Source: an uncultured Mycoplasmatota bacterium
GTDB taxonomy: Bacteria > Bacillota_I > Bacilli_A > RF39 > UBA660
DNA length: 42,572 nucleotides
NCBI GenBank assembly: GCA_900551105.1
Contig: URUT01000007.1
Location: 1 to 42,572 of the forward strand
Reading direction: 5' to 3'
The position numbers and the translations under genes are program-made. The notes under the pieces were generated by a model that made no database searches, was not told the origin of the DNA, and saw only the letters and a program-made list of their open reading frames with translations. Below, piece by piece: positions 15,664-22,368 of this stretch (positions are counted from its first letter, which is position 1; each line of letters starts with the position of its first letter).

Positions 15664-17579
15664 TGGAAGGTAAAGAAATTTTATTACAAATTTTAAACAA
15701 TGGAGCACTTGCTTCTGATTCTGCTTTGCTTGAAGGTTTAAGAGAATTAACTTTAAAAATAGATAAGGAACTTGCTTTAGTTAATGAAGGTAAAGAGCAT
15801 TATGTCAAAGTTCTTAGTGATGCTATAAAAGATGGTGAAGTTTTTGATAAAGTAACTAATCTTTTGGTAGATGCTGACAAAAATGTTTTTAAGGCAAGAC
15901 TAGAGTTTATAAATGGACTAAGTGAGATAAGTGGGGAAAATCAGTTTATTTTGACGGCTGAGCAAGAAACTGAATTAAATAAGTTTATTTTACTGTTAAA
16001 AGAGGCTTCAGAAAAGTTTAAACTTAGATTAGAACTTATGGAAAAAACTGATGTTTCAGGAAGCGAGATAGAAAGAATTAAGAAACTTCTTGATGCTGAT
16101 GAACTTTTTATGCCAGATGATTATTATGCAGCAATGAATATTGTTAGGTCGTATAATCCGGCACTTGCTGATACTAATTGGGATAAGGTTGTTACGTTTT
16201 TAAATAGTTATAATGGCGAAAAATTAAAGAAATTTTATGAAGAGAAACAAAAAGATGACGGACCAGTTAGAGCTAAATTTACTAATCCAGAAGAAGATAT
16301 TTTTAGTCATAAGGATGTATTGAAGAGACCAGCTAAACCAGTAAGCGAAATAGAAAAAATTGAAAATAGACAAAGAGTTAAAGAGATAATGGCTAGTATT
16401 GGTTTTGATTTTGATAAGTTACCACAATATTATCAAAATAAATTATTAATAGCGGATGTAAACGAACTAAAAGAGATGGCAATATATTTAAATGATAATG
16501 GTTATATTAAAAAGATTGGTGTTAATAATGATAGAGGAATTTGTGAGGTTCTAACTGGAGCTAATGTTAGAGATTTTGTAAGTATTATTGATGCACTAAA
16601 AAATGGATATAAACTTCAAGATAGAGAGATTAATAATATGTTAGTTCGTGGGACAGTTATTTTTACTAGAAGAGGATTTAAAAATTTTAGAGGTAATGCT
16701 AATCTTTTAACTCAGTATGGTGTTGGCTTAAATTTTATGATTTATAGAGCTATTACTTTCTTGTTTGGCAATGCTAAAAATCAGGCTAATTTACTTGAAT
16801 ATTTAGGGAATATAGGTATTAACTGTAAGAAATTTTTAGAAAAATGTGGTTCTGTATTAACTGATGGAGGCGCAAAAATAAAAGAAAATATTAATACACT
16901 AGTTAATTATGGCTTTAGTATAAGTGAAAGTGATGAAAATAGTTTAAATTCTTATACTGTGTTAAAATCTAATGATTTAGCTACTGCACTTGATCAGTTT
17001 ATTGAGCTAGGGTTAAATGAGTATATTCATAATTCACCAACGGCTGCTGTAAAGTCTATTAAGGAGTTAATTGTTAAGAGAATATATTATGCTTTTAAAA
17101 ATAATTTGCCGGTTTGGAAGACTTATAATACGGAACAAAGTCAATTAAATGGTGAAATAGTAAGACCGTACGGTTACAGTGAAGAAGAGGTTAATGCAGC
17201 TATTCCAGAACAGTTTTATTCACAAAACACTAAGTATAATAGTTGGATTGCTGAAGAAAAGACTCCTAGTGAAGAGGAAATACTAATTTTAATTGCTGAT
17301 TATCCTAATTTAGAAATGCTTGAAGAGGGTCATAGATTAGCTATTTATACTGATAGTAGATTTGCGCAAATAAAGCGTAAGACTGAATTTATGTTTGGAA
17401 ATAAAGTTATTTCTAGATTAAAGACTTATAGGGCATTTAATGCTTTAATTAAACATGAGGTTGATCCTAATGAGGCTTTAAAGTATGCTATAACATATAA
17501 TTCTATATTAAGTGATGGAGATTTAGAAATGATAAATAAGTCTTTATATGGTGGTAATGAGGAAGTGAAAAGCTTATGA
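15663..17579 (+). CDS. Unrecognised 638-residue helical-repeat protein, operon gene 2
   Basis: This is a soluble, helical protein. From about residue 243 to 450 the pattern of hydrophobic helix then N/Y-G recurs about every 30-39 residues: IMASIGFDF (~243), YLNDNGYIKKIGV (~275), DALKNGYKL (~310), LLTQYGVGL (~349), YLGNIGINC (~379), LVNYGFSIS (~413) and FIELGLNEY (~446). Such arrays resemble mTERF- or HEAT-like solenoids, which bind nucleic acid or protein. No catalytic motif is visible. It overlaps gene 1 by one base and gene 3 by four (ATGA), so the three products are probably made together. Confidence 0.7.
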   Translation: MEGKEILLQILNNGALASDSALLEGLRELTLKIDKELALVNEGKEHYVKVLSDAIKDGEVFDKVTNLLVDADKNVFKARLEFINGLSEISGENQFILTAEQETELNKFILLLKEASEKFKLRLELMEKTDVSGSEIERIKKLLDADELFMPDDYYAAMNIVRSYNPALADTNWDKVVTFLNSYNGEKLKKFYEEKQKDDGPVRAKFTNPEEDIFSHKDVLKRPAKPVSEIEKIENRQRVKEIMASIGFDFDKLPQYYQNKLLIADVNELKEMAIYLNDNGYIKKIGVNNDRGICEVLTGANVRDFVSIIDALKNGYKLQDREINNMLVRGTVIFTRRGFKNFRGNANLLTQYGVGLNFMIYRAITFLFGNAKNQANLLEYLGNIGINCKKFLEKCGSVLTDGGAKIKENINTLVNYGFSISESDENSLNSYTVLKSNDLATALDQFIELGLNEYIHNSPTAAVKSIKELIVKRIYYAFKNNLPVWKTYNTEQSQLNGEIVRPYGYSEEEVNAAIPEQFYSQNTKYNSWIAEEKTPSEEEILILIADYPNLEMLEEGHRLAIYTDSRFAQIKRKTEFMFGNKVISRLKTYRAFNALIKHEVDPNEALKYAITYNSILSDGDLEMINKSLYGGNEEVKSL

Positions 17580-17872
17580 TAGATTATTTAAAAAAATATA
17601 ATTTAACTGATGATGATATTAATTTATTAAATAGTCAGTTAAGTGAAGATATTAAGAATAGTTTATTTGTGATGAAAGAAAATGCAGAAGCAATTTTAGA
17701 TTATTTAAAGGAATTAGGCGTTACTAATTTTAAAGATTTGTTATTTGAGAGAACTGATATTTGTTTCTTTGATTTAAATTATTTAAAAGAAAAAATAGAG
17801 AAATATGATAAGAAGTTAATTAAATTTGTTATAGATAATTCTATTGGAGATTTACTAGATTTTGATATCTAG
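17576..17872 (+). CDS. Unrecognised 98-residue protein, operon gene 3, with one repeat-like unit
   Basis: This small acidic helical protein contains the segment ENAEAILDYLKELGVTNFKD, then LLFERTDICFFDLNYLKEKI. That segment looks like a single unit of the repeat seen in gene 2 (helix, LGV, helix). Gene 2 and gene 3 may therefore share ancestry or interact. It starts with ATG inside the stop of gene 2 (ATGA). The stop codon is inside the operon terminator. The function is unknown. Confidence 0.65.
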   Translation: MIDYLKKYNLTDDDINLLNSQLSEDIKNSLFVMKENAEAILDYLKELGVTNFKDLLFERTDICFFDLNYLKEKIEKYDKKLIKFVIDNSIGDLLDFDI

Positions 17873-17884
17873 TATTTTTTTTAT
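17853..17884 (+). terminator. Terminator of the three-gene operon
   Basis: ACTAGAT (17854-17860), six-base loop, ATCTAGT (17867-17873), then a T tract. The TAG stop is part of the stem. Confidence 0.9.
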
Positions 17885-17922
17885 TTTCCTGTACATAATA
17901 ATTATGAAAATTAATAAAAAAG

Positions 17923-17963
17923 TTAGCACTTACTATTGACAAGTGCTAAAATAGTGGTATAAT
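17923..17963 (+). promoter_or_regulatory. CIRCE operator with embedded promoter, hsp20
   Basis: TTAGCACTT (17923-17931), nine bases, AAGTGCTAA (17941-17949) is a perfect CIRCE inverted repeat of the T/A variant. The -35 TTGACA (17936-17941) lies in its loop and TATAAT (17958-17963) follows after 16 bases. The layout is identical to that at 8533-8573. Confidence 0.93.
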
Positions 17964-17990
17964 TATAATTGTGAAAGGAAGATGAGATTT

Positions 17991-18386
17991 ATGAATTTAA
18001 TCCCAAGAAATTTTTTATTTGATGATGATTTGGAGGATTTCTTTGTGACAAAACCTAGTAAAAGAGGTGAAATGAAATGTGATATTTATGAAAAAGATGA
18101 TAAATATTATATTGAATTAGATGCACCTGGTTTTGATAAAAAAGACATTAATATTGAAGTAAAAGATGGATATCTTACTGTTAGAGCACATAAAAAAGAA
18201 GTAAATAAAGATGAAAAGAAGAATTATATTAGAAAAGAAAGATATTATGGTGAGTATTCAAGATCATTTGCTTTAGGTGATGTTGATATTGAAAACATAG
18301 ATGCTAAATTTGAAAACGGTATTTTAAATATTACTGTTCCAAAGAAAGAACTTCCTGAAAATAAAAAATATATTGAAATTAAATAA
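17991..18386 (+). CDS. Hsp20 small heat-shock protein (alpha-crystallin family)
   Basis: This ATP-independent holdase prevents aggregation of unfolding proteins. An N-terminal MNLIPRNFLFDDD segment is followed by the alpha-crystallin domain: CDIYEKDDKYYIELDAPGFD, INIEVKDGYLTVRA, YGEYSRSFALGD and the A-x-x-x-n-G-I-L motif AKFENGILNITVPK. The C-terminal IEIK resembles the IxI tail motif. An ATG nine bases upstream (17982) is too close to AAAGG; the start at 17991 leaves about 12 bases, so the choice is not certain. Control by HrcA through the CIRCE is likely. Confidence 0.93.
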   Translation: MNLIPRNFLFDDDLEDFFVTKPSKRGEMKCDIYEKDDKYYIELDAPGFDKKDINIEVKDGYLTVRAHKKEVNKDEKKNYIRKERYYGEYSRSFALGDVDIENIDAKFENGILNITVPKKELPENKKYIEIK

Positions 18387-18390
18387 TTAG

Positions 18391-18416
18391 AACTAGCAAA
18401 ACCGCTAGTTTTTTTC
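18391..18416 (+). terminator. Terminator after hsp20
   Basis: AACTAGC, loop AAAACC, GCTAGTT, then T5. Confidence 0.92.
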
Positions 18417-18446
18417 TTGACTTAAATACTAACATACCCTTATACT
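18417..18446 (+). promoter_or_regulatory. Promoter of the ABC exporter operon
   Basis: TTGACT (18417-18422), an 18-base spacer, TATACT (18441-18446). It directly abuts the hsp20 terminator. Confidence 0.75.
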
Positions 18447-18467
18447 TTTGTTGATTGGAGAACACGT

Positions 18468-19355
18468 ATGGGATTAATAGTAAAAAATGTTAATAAATCT
18501 TTTGGAGATAAACATGTTGTTGATAATATTTCTTTTTCTTTAGAGGAACCAGGGGTATTTGGACTTTTAGGAACTAATGGTGCGGGAAAAACAACAACGA
18601 TTAGAATGATTTTAGGAATTATTAAAATGGATAGTGGAGAGATAACTTGGAATGGTAAAGCGGTTACTAGAGGTAATGTAAATTTTGGATATTTGCCTGA
18701 GGAAAGAGGGTTATATCCTAAGAGTACGATATATGATCAATTAGTTTATTTTGCTAATTTAAAAGGATTAGATAAGCGAGCGGCTGATATGGCAGTTAAA
18801 ATGTGGCTTGATAAACTTAACTTAATGGAATATATTAATAGTCCAGCCGAAAAACTTTCAAAGGGTAATCAGCAAAAAGTACAGTTTATTACGTCTATGC
18901 TACACGATCCTGATTTAATTGTTTTGGATGAACCTTTTAGTGGACTAGATCCAGTGAATACAGAAATTCTTAGTAAAATAATGAAAGATCTTGTAAAAAG
19001 TGGAAAATACATTATTATGTCATCTCATCAAATGAGTGTTATTGAAGAATTTTGTTCGGATTTAGTTATTTTAAATAGAGGGAAAACGGTTTTAAGCGGC
19101 AATTTAAAAGAGATAAAAGATAGTTATGAAACCAATAAAGTTTTAATTGAAACAACTGATGAAATAGAAGGAATACTTAAGAAACTTAAAGTAGATGTAT
19201 TAGATAAGAATGATGATGAGTATTTAGTTAGTACTGATGCTGATAATAGAAGAAAACTATTAAAGGAGCTCGTTAAAAATAATATAGATGTTAAAACATT
19301 TAAAGTAATTAAACCTACTTTACATGAAATCTTTATTGAGAAGGTTGGTGAGTAA
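18468..19355 (+). CDS. ABC transporter ATPase, NatA/YhaQ-like
   Basis: This 295-residue ATP-binding subunit has Walker A GTNGAGKTTT near residues 34-43, a signature LSKGNQQKV (the C-loop variant common in NatA-type exporters), Walker B LIVLDEPFSGLDP and a switch His in MSSHQMS. The C-terminal 80 residues match the accessory domain of this subgroup (DUF4162-like). GGAG lies seven bases before the ATG. It is followed after two bases by its permease. The substrate is unknown; Na+ is the precedent for NatAB. Confidence 0.92.
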   Translation: MGLIVKNVNKSFGDKHVVDNISFSLEEPGVFGLLGTNGAGKTTTIRMILGIIKMDSGEITWNGKAVTRGNVNFGYLPEERGLYPKSTIYDQLVYFANLKGLDKRAADMAVKMWLDKLNLMEYINSPAEKLSKGNQQKVQFITSMLHDPDLIVLDEPFSGLDPVNTEILSKIMKDLVKSGKYIIMSSHQMSVIEEFCSDLVILNRGKTVLSGNLKEIKDSYETNKVLIETTDEIEGILKKLKVDVLDKNDDEYLVSTDADNRRKLLKELVKNNIDVKTFKVIKPTLHEIFIEKVGE

Positions 19356-19357
19356 CA

Positions 19358-20587
19358 ATGAAAGAAATGTTGATTGTTTCAAAGTTTACGATTAAGGATA
19401 TGATTAAAAGAAAAAGTTTTATAGTTAGTAATATTATTTTTCTTTTGATTATATTAGTAGGGACAAATATTCCAAGAATTTTAGAAGCATTTAATAGTGA
19501 TGATGAAAATTCTAGATTACTGATTGTGGATAATGATAATCTTTTGGGTGAGAGTTTGTCAGCATTAAGTGATAATAAGGATTTGGGGTATGAAATTAGT
19601 TTTTCAAGTGGCGAGTTTTTAAAAAGTGATGCTCAAAAGGCACTGGATAATGATGAGTATGATGAAATTATAAGTTTTAAATTGGATGGTAAGAAAATAA
19701 TGTTTGAGGATTATCAGACTGACATGAATTTATCTTCTACTAATACTGAGGTTATTGTTAATCAAATTACGAGTATTTATTATAATAAGAAATTAGTAGA
19801 CTTAGGTCTTACTAGTAAACAACTTGAAGATTTAGATGTAGGTTTTGAACTTAATAATAATCATTTATCTAATTCGGATAGTGGCAATAGTACATTTGCG
19901 ATGATGATGTTTTCAATAGTGCTTTTTTATGCAGTTTTCTTTTGTGCTAGTCAGGTTTCTTCTTCAGTTACGACTGAAAAAACCTCTAAGATTATTGAAA
20001 GTTTAACAACATCAACTAGTCCTAAGAATATTGTTTTAGGAAAAACTTTAGGAGTAGGTGTAACTGGTTTAATTCAGTTAGTTGTATTACTTGGGTTTGG
20101 AATTATATGTGCTAAGATGTTTTTACCAAGTGAAATTTTAAGTGGGGTAATTAATTTAAGTTCTATTAATTTTGCCGTATGGGTAATTATAATTTTATAT
20201 TTTGTTTTGGGTTATGCTTTATTTGCATTAATATTTGCACTTACTGGTTCTTTAGTACAAAAGCCTGAGGATATACAAAGTGCTAATAGTCCGGTTTCAA
20301 TGCTTTCAGTTTTTGCGTTTTATTTAGCTTATTTTTCTATGATGAATCCAAAGAGTAGTGTAAGTGTTTTTGCTTCATTGTTTCCATTTTCTTCACCATT
20401 TAGTATGCCTTCAAGATATATGCTTGGAATAGCTAATGTATGGGATGTAGTTATTTCAATTGGCTTATTAATTGTAATGTGTGTGATTATTGGATTTATA
20501 TCTGTTAAAGTTTATTCTAATGCGATATTAAATTATGGCAGTAAATTTAGTTTAAAAGATATAGGTAAGTATTTGAAACAAAGATAA
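19358..20587 (+). CDS. ABC-2 type exporter permease, NatB/YhaP-like
   Basis: This 409-residue permease has a first membrane helix at about residues 20-40, then an external domain of about 130 residues, then five membrane segments in the C-terminal half (about 180-385). SQVSSSVTTEKTSKIIESL, then TTSTSPKNIVLGKTLGVG, is the coupling-helix region typical of NatB-type permeases. It is the partner of the ATPase just upstream. No clear terminator follows. Confidence 0.88.
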   Translation: MKEMLIVSKFTIKDMIKRKSFIVSNIIFLLIILVGTNIPRILEAFNSDDENSRLLIVDNDNLLGESLSALSDNKDLGYEISFSSGEFLKSDAQKALDNDEYDEIISFKLDGKKIMFEDYQTDMNLSSTNTEVIVNQITSIYYNKKLVDLGLTSKQLEDLDVGFELNNNHLSNSDSGNSTFAMMMFSIVLFYAVFFCASQVSSSVTTEKTSKIIESLTTSTSPKNIVLGKTLGVGVTGLIQLVVLLGFGIICAKMFLPSEILSGVINLSSINFAVWVIIILYFVLGYALFALIFALTGSLVQKPEDIQSANSPVSMLSVFAFYLAYFSMMNPKSSVSVFASLFPFSSPFSMPSRYMLGIANVWDVVISIGLLIVMCVIIGFISVKVYSNAILNYGSKFSLKDIGKYLKQR

Positions 20588-20654
20588 GAAATACGTCTAT
20601 TTTTAGTAAAGATAATAATTTAAAAGTTGTTCTTTCATTTTTTGCGTTTAGATA

Positions 20655-20663
20655 TGATATACT
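20655..20663 (+). promoter_or_regulatory. Extended -10 promoter of the 112-residue membrane gene
   Basis: TGA-TATACT with no good -35, about 30 bases before the ATG. Confidence 0.5.
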
Positions 20664-20691
20664 CACTTATAGTGAGGAGAGTAATAGTATT

Positions 20692-21030
20692 ATGAAAGAT
20701 AGTAAAAATTTGTTTATAATCAATATTATATTAATGGGGATAATAGCTGTTGGAGAGGTAACATATGGAGGTTTTGAGGCAATTCTAGCTTATTCTGCAA
20801 AGTTTACTGATGGATTGTTAACAAGTGAAAATTTTAAGTCGGTGGCATTAGAAAATATGCTTCATGTTGGTGGTAGAGCTTTAATAGCGATTGCTGTTTA
20901 TTTATTGTTGGTACTTTTTAATCACTATCTAGTTAAGAAAAACAAGGTTAATGATTTATTTGCTTTATTTGTATTAAATATTTTAGCATTAATAGCAATG
21001 ATTGTAATTTGCATTATGTTTCTTTTTTAA
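20692..21030 (+). CDS. Small three-helix membrane protein
   Basis: This 112-residue protein has three membrane segments (about residues 8-30, 60-80 and 88-111) and a short polar loop after the first. No family is recognised. GTGAGGAG stands upstream, though about 18 bases from the ATG, which is long. It appears to be a single-gene unit between the ABC exporter and the tRNA. Confidence 0.6.
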   Translation: MKDSKNLFIINIILMGIIAVGEVTYGGFEAILAYSAKFTDGLLTSENFKSVALENMLHVGGRALIAIAVYLLLVLFNHYLVKKNKVNDLFALFVLNILALIAMIVICIMFLF

Positions 21031-21051
21031 TATTAATAGTTTTTAAAATTA

Positions 21052-21080
21052 TTGCATAAACATTATTTTTTGTGTATAAT
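21052..21080 (+). promoter_or_regulatory. Promoter of tRNA-Glu
   Basis: TTGCAT (21052-21057), a 17-base spacer, TATAAT (21075-21080), 11 bases before the tRNA. Confidence 0.75.
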
Positions 21081-21091
21081 GTTTGTTGCAA

Positions 21092-21167
21092 GGCCTATTG
21101 GTGAAATGGTTAACACATTGCCCTCTCAAGGCAACATTCATGGGTTCGAATCCCATATAGGTCACCA
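21092..21167 (+). tRNA. tRNA-Glu, anticodon CTC
   Basis: The 76-base gene folds as a full cloverleaf. The acceptor GGCCTAT pairs with ATAGGTC. The D stem is GTG/CAC. The anticodon stem TTGCC/GGCAA holds loop CTCTCAA with anticodon CTC at 21125-21127. The T arm is ATGGG-TTCGAAT-CCCAT. CCA is encoded. The body matches Gram-positive tRNA-Glu, where the anticodon is normally TTC; this one reads GAG only. Confidence 0.94.
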
Positions 21168-21177
21168 ATTGATTGTT

Positions 21178-21200
21178 AAGCGAGTTATACTCGTTTTTTA
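21178..21200 (+). terminator. Terminator after tRNA-Glu
   Basis: GCGAGT, loop TAT, ACTCGT (one wobble), then a T tract. Confidence 0.75.
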
Positions 21201-21228
21201 TTTATAATAATAATGTTCAGGGAGTGAT

Positions 21229-21639
21229 ATGATGCTTATTATTGATGGTAAAGAGTATAAAATAAATGAAGAGGTTGCTTATGTTGGAAAACATATTTGT
21301 AATAATGTAAAAGGTTATAATATTAATTTTGAAATTTCCTTTAATGATGGAGAAGATAAGGGTTATTTATATTTAAATGTAGGTTTTGAAAAAGAAAAAG
21401 ATATTAATTTGTTTTTAAATAAGAAATTTACTGGGTTTAATTTTGGTGAATATCCGTTTATGTTTTTGGAAGTATGCGATACTAAAAAATATTTAGATTC
21501 AGAAATTGAGAGTGAGATTACTGTTGAAATTAAGGATCTAACTGATGAAAAGATAGGAGTTTCTATAAATGTAGATGATGACTTAATTAAGATTAAGTAC
21601 GAGGAAAATATGAAATTAATTGAGAGATTAAAATGCTAG
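21229..21639 (+). CDS. Hypothetical protein, 136 residues, beta-rich
   Basis: This is a soluble acidic protein that looks all-beta (LIIDGKEYKINEEVAYVG, YLYLNVGFEKEKD, EITVEIKDLT, IGVSINVDDDLIKIKY). No family is recognised. Two ATG codons in a row (21229 and 21232) follow GGGAGTGAT; either may be used. The stop overlaps by seven bases the start of a frameshifted gene, suggesting an original two-gene unit. Confidence 0.6.
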   Translation: MMLIIDGKEYKINEEVAYVGKHICNNVKGYNINFEISFNDGEDKGYLYLNVGFEKEKDINLFLNKKFTGFNFGEYPFMFLEVCDTKKYLDSEIESEITVEIKDLTDEKIGVSINVDDDLIKIKYEENMKLIERLKC

Positions 21640-21959
21640 ATAGTAGTGAAATACAAGTAGATTACATTGGTTTATTTGATGATTTTAAAGATTCTGTAAA
21701 AAGATGTTTCAAGGCAAATAAAAGATAATATGATAAATGATATGTTTTATTGTGAAAGAAAATTACAGAATCAATTACTAGTGCTGAGCAAGTTGAAGCA
21801 ATTGTTAGACGCGTAAACAGTGAGCTTGGGGATGCGGATATAGATAAGAAATTTCAAGAAATACTTTTATTTAATTTAGAAGAAATTTGTAAAAGTTTTA
21901 ATTTGGAAACTGAGGAAACTAAAAAAGATATAATTTTCTTTTTTTTACTTGACAGTTGA
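21633..21959 (+). pseudogene. Twice-frameshifted small gene coupled to the 21229 gene
   Basis: The frame from ATG 21633 reads MLDSSEIQVDYIGLFDDFKD, then SVKRCFKANKR and a stop at 21728. Removing one A near 21717-21724 continues it as NMINDMFYCERK. Adding one A near 21760-21764 joins ITESITSAEQVEAIVRRVNS, then ELGDADIDKKFQEILLFNLE, to a TGA at 21959. The two shifts cancel, and the whole span is 327 bases (3n). The restored protein would be about 108 residues, helical and of unknown family. This fills the 324-base gap before the cad operon. Both indels are in A runs, so sequencing error is possible. Confidence 0.65.
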
Positions 21960-21978
21960 ATGAATGTTCAACTATAAT
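21949..21978 (+). promoter_or_regulatory. cad operon promoter with ArsR-family operator in its spacer
   Basis: TTGACA (21949-21954), an 18-base spacer, TATAAT (21973-21978). The inverted repeat AGTTGAA (21954-21960)-N6-TTCAACT (21967-21973) occupies the spacer exactly. TGAA...TTCA repeats are typical of SmtB/ArsR sites, so the CadC-like repressor would block polymerase until metal is bound. Confidence 0.85.
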
Positions 21979-21993
21979 GATAATGGAGGCTAT

Positions 21994-22368
21994 ATGGATT
22001 GTAAATGTTTAGAATGTGATTGTAATGTTATTCATGACAGTGTAGTTAAAAAGACTTTGAAAGAAATGCCAAAAGATGTAGTAATTACTAAAATAGCTAA
22101 TTTTTTTAAAGTTATTGGTGATAGTACAAGAGCAAAAATTTTATTTGCTTTAGATACCAATGAAATGTGTGTTTGTGATATTGCAAATGTATTAAATATG
22201 ACTAAGTCGACGATTTCTCATCAGCTTTCAGTTCTTAGAGAAGAACGAATTGTTAAGTGTAACCGGGTTGGAAAAGAAGTTTATTATTCGTTAGATGATG
22301 AACATGTTAAAGATGTTTATGAGGTAGCATTATCACATGTAAAGGAGATAATAAATGAAAAAATATAA
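21994..22368 (+). CDS. cadC: CadC/SmtB-type ArsR-family metal-responsive repressor
   Basis: This 124-residue winged-helix protein would release DNA when it binds Cd, Pb or Zn. The N-terminus has C3, C5, C8 and C10 (DCKCLECDC). The alpha-3 motif is EMCVCDI with C59 and C61, the same place as C58 and C60 in S. aureus CadC. The recognition helix is MTKSTISHQLSVLREERIV. An in-frame ATG at 21964 lies inside the operator upstream of the -10, so the true start is 21994, with GGAGG before it. It overlaps cadA by 14 bases. Confidence 0.9.
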   Translation: MDCKCLECDCNVIHDSVVKKTLKEMPKDVVITKIANFFKVIGDSTRAKILFALDTNEMCVCDIANVLNMTKSTISHQLSVLREERIVKCNRVGKEVYYSLDDEHVKDVYEVALSHVKEIINEKI

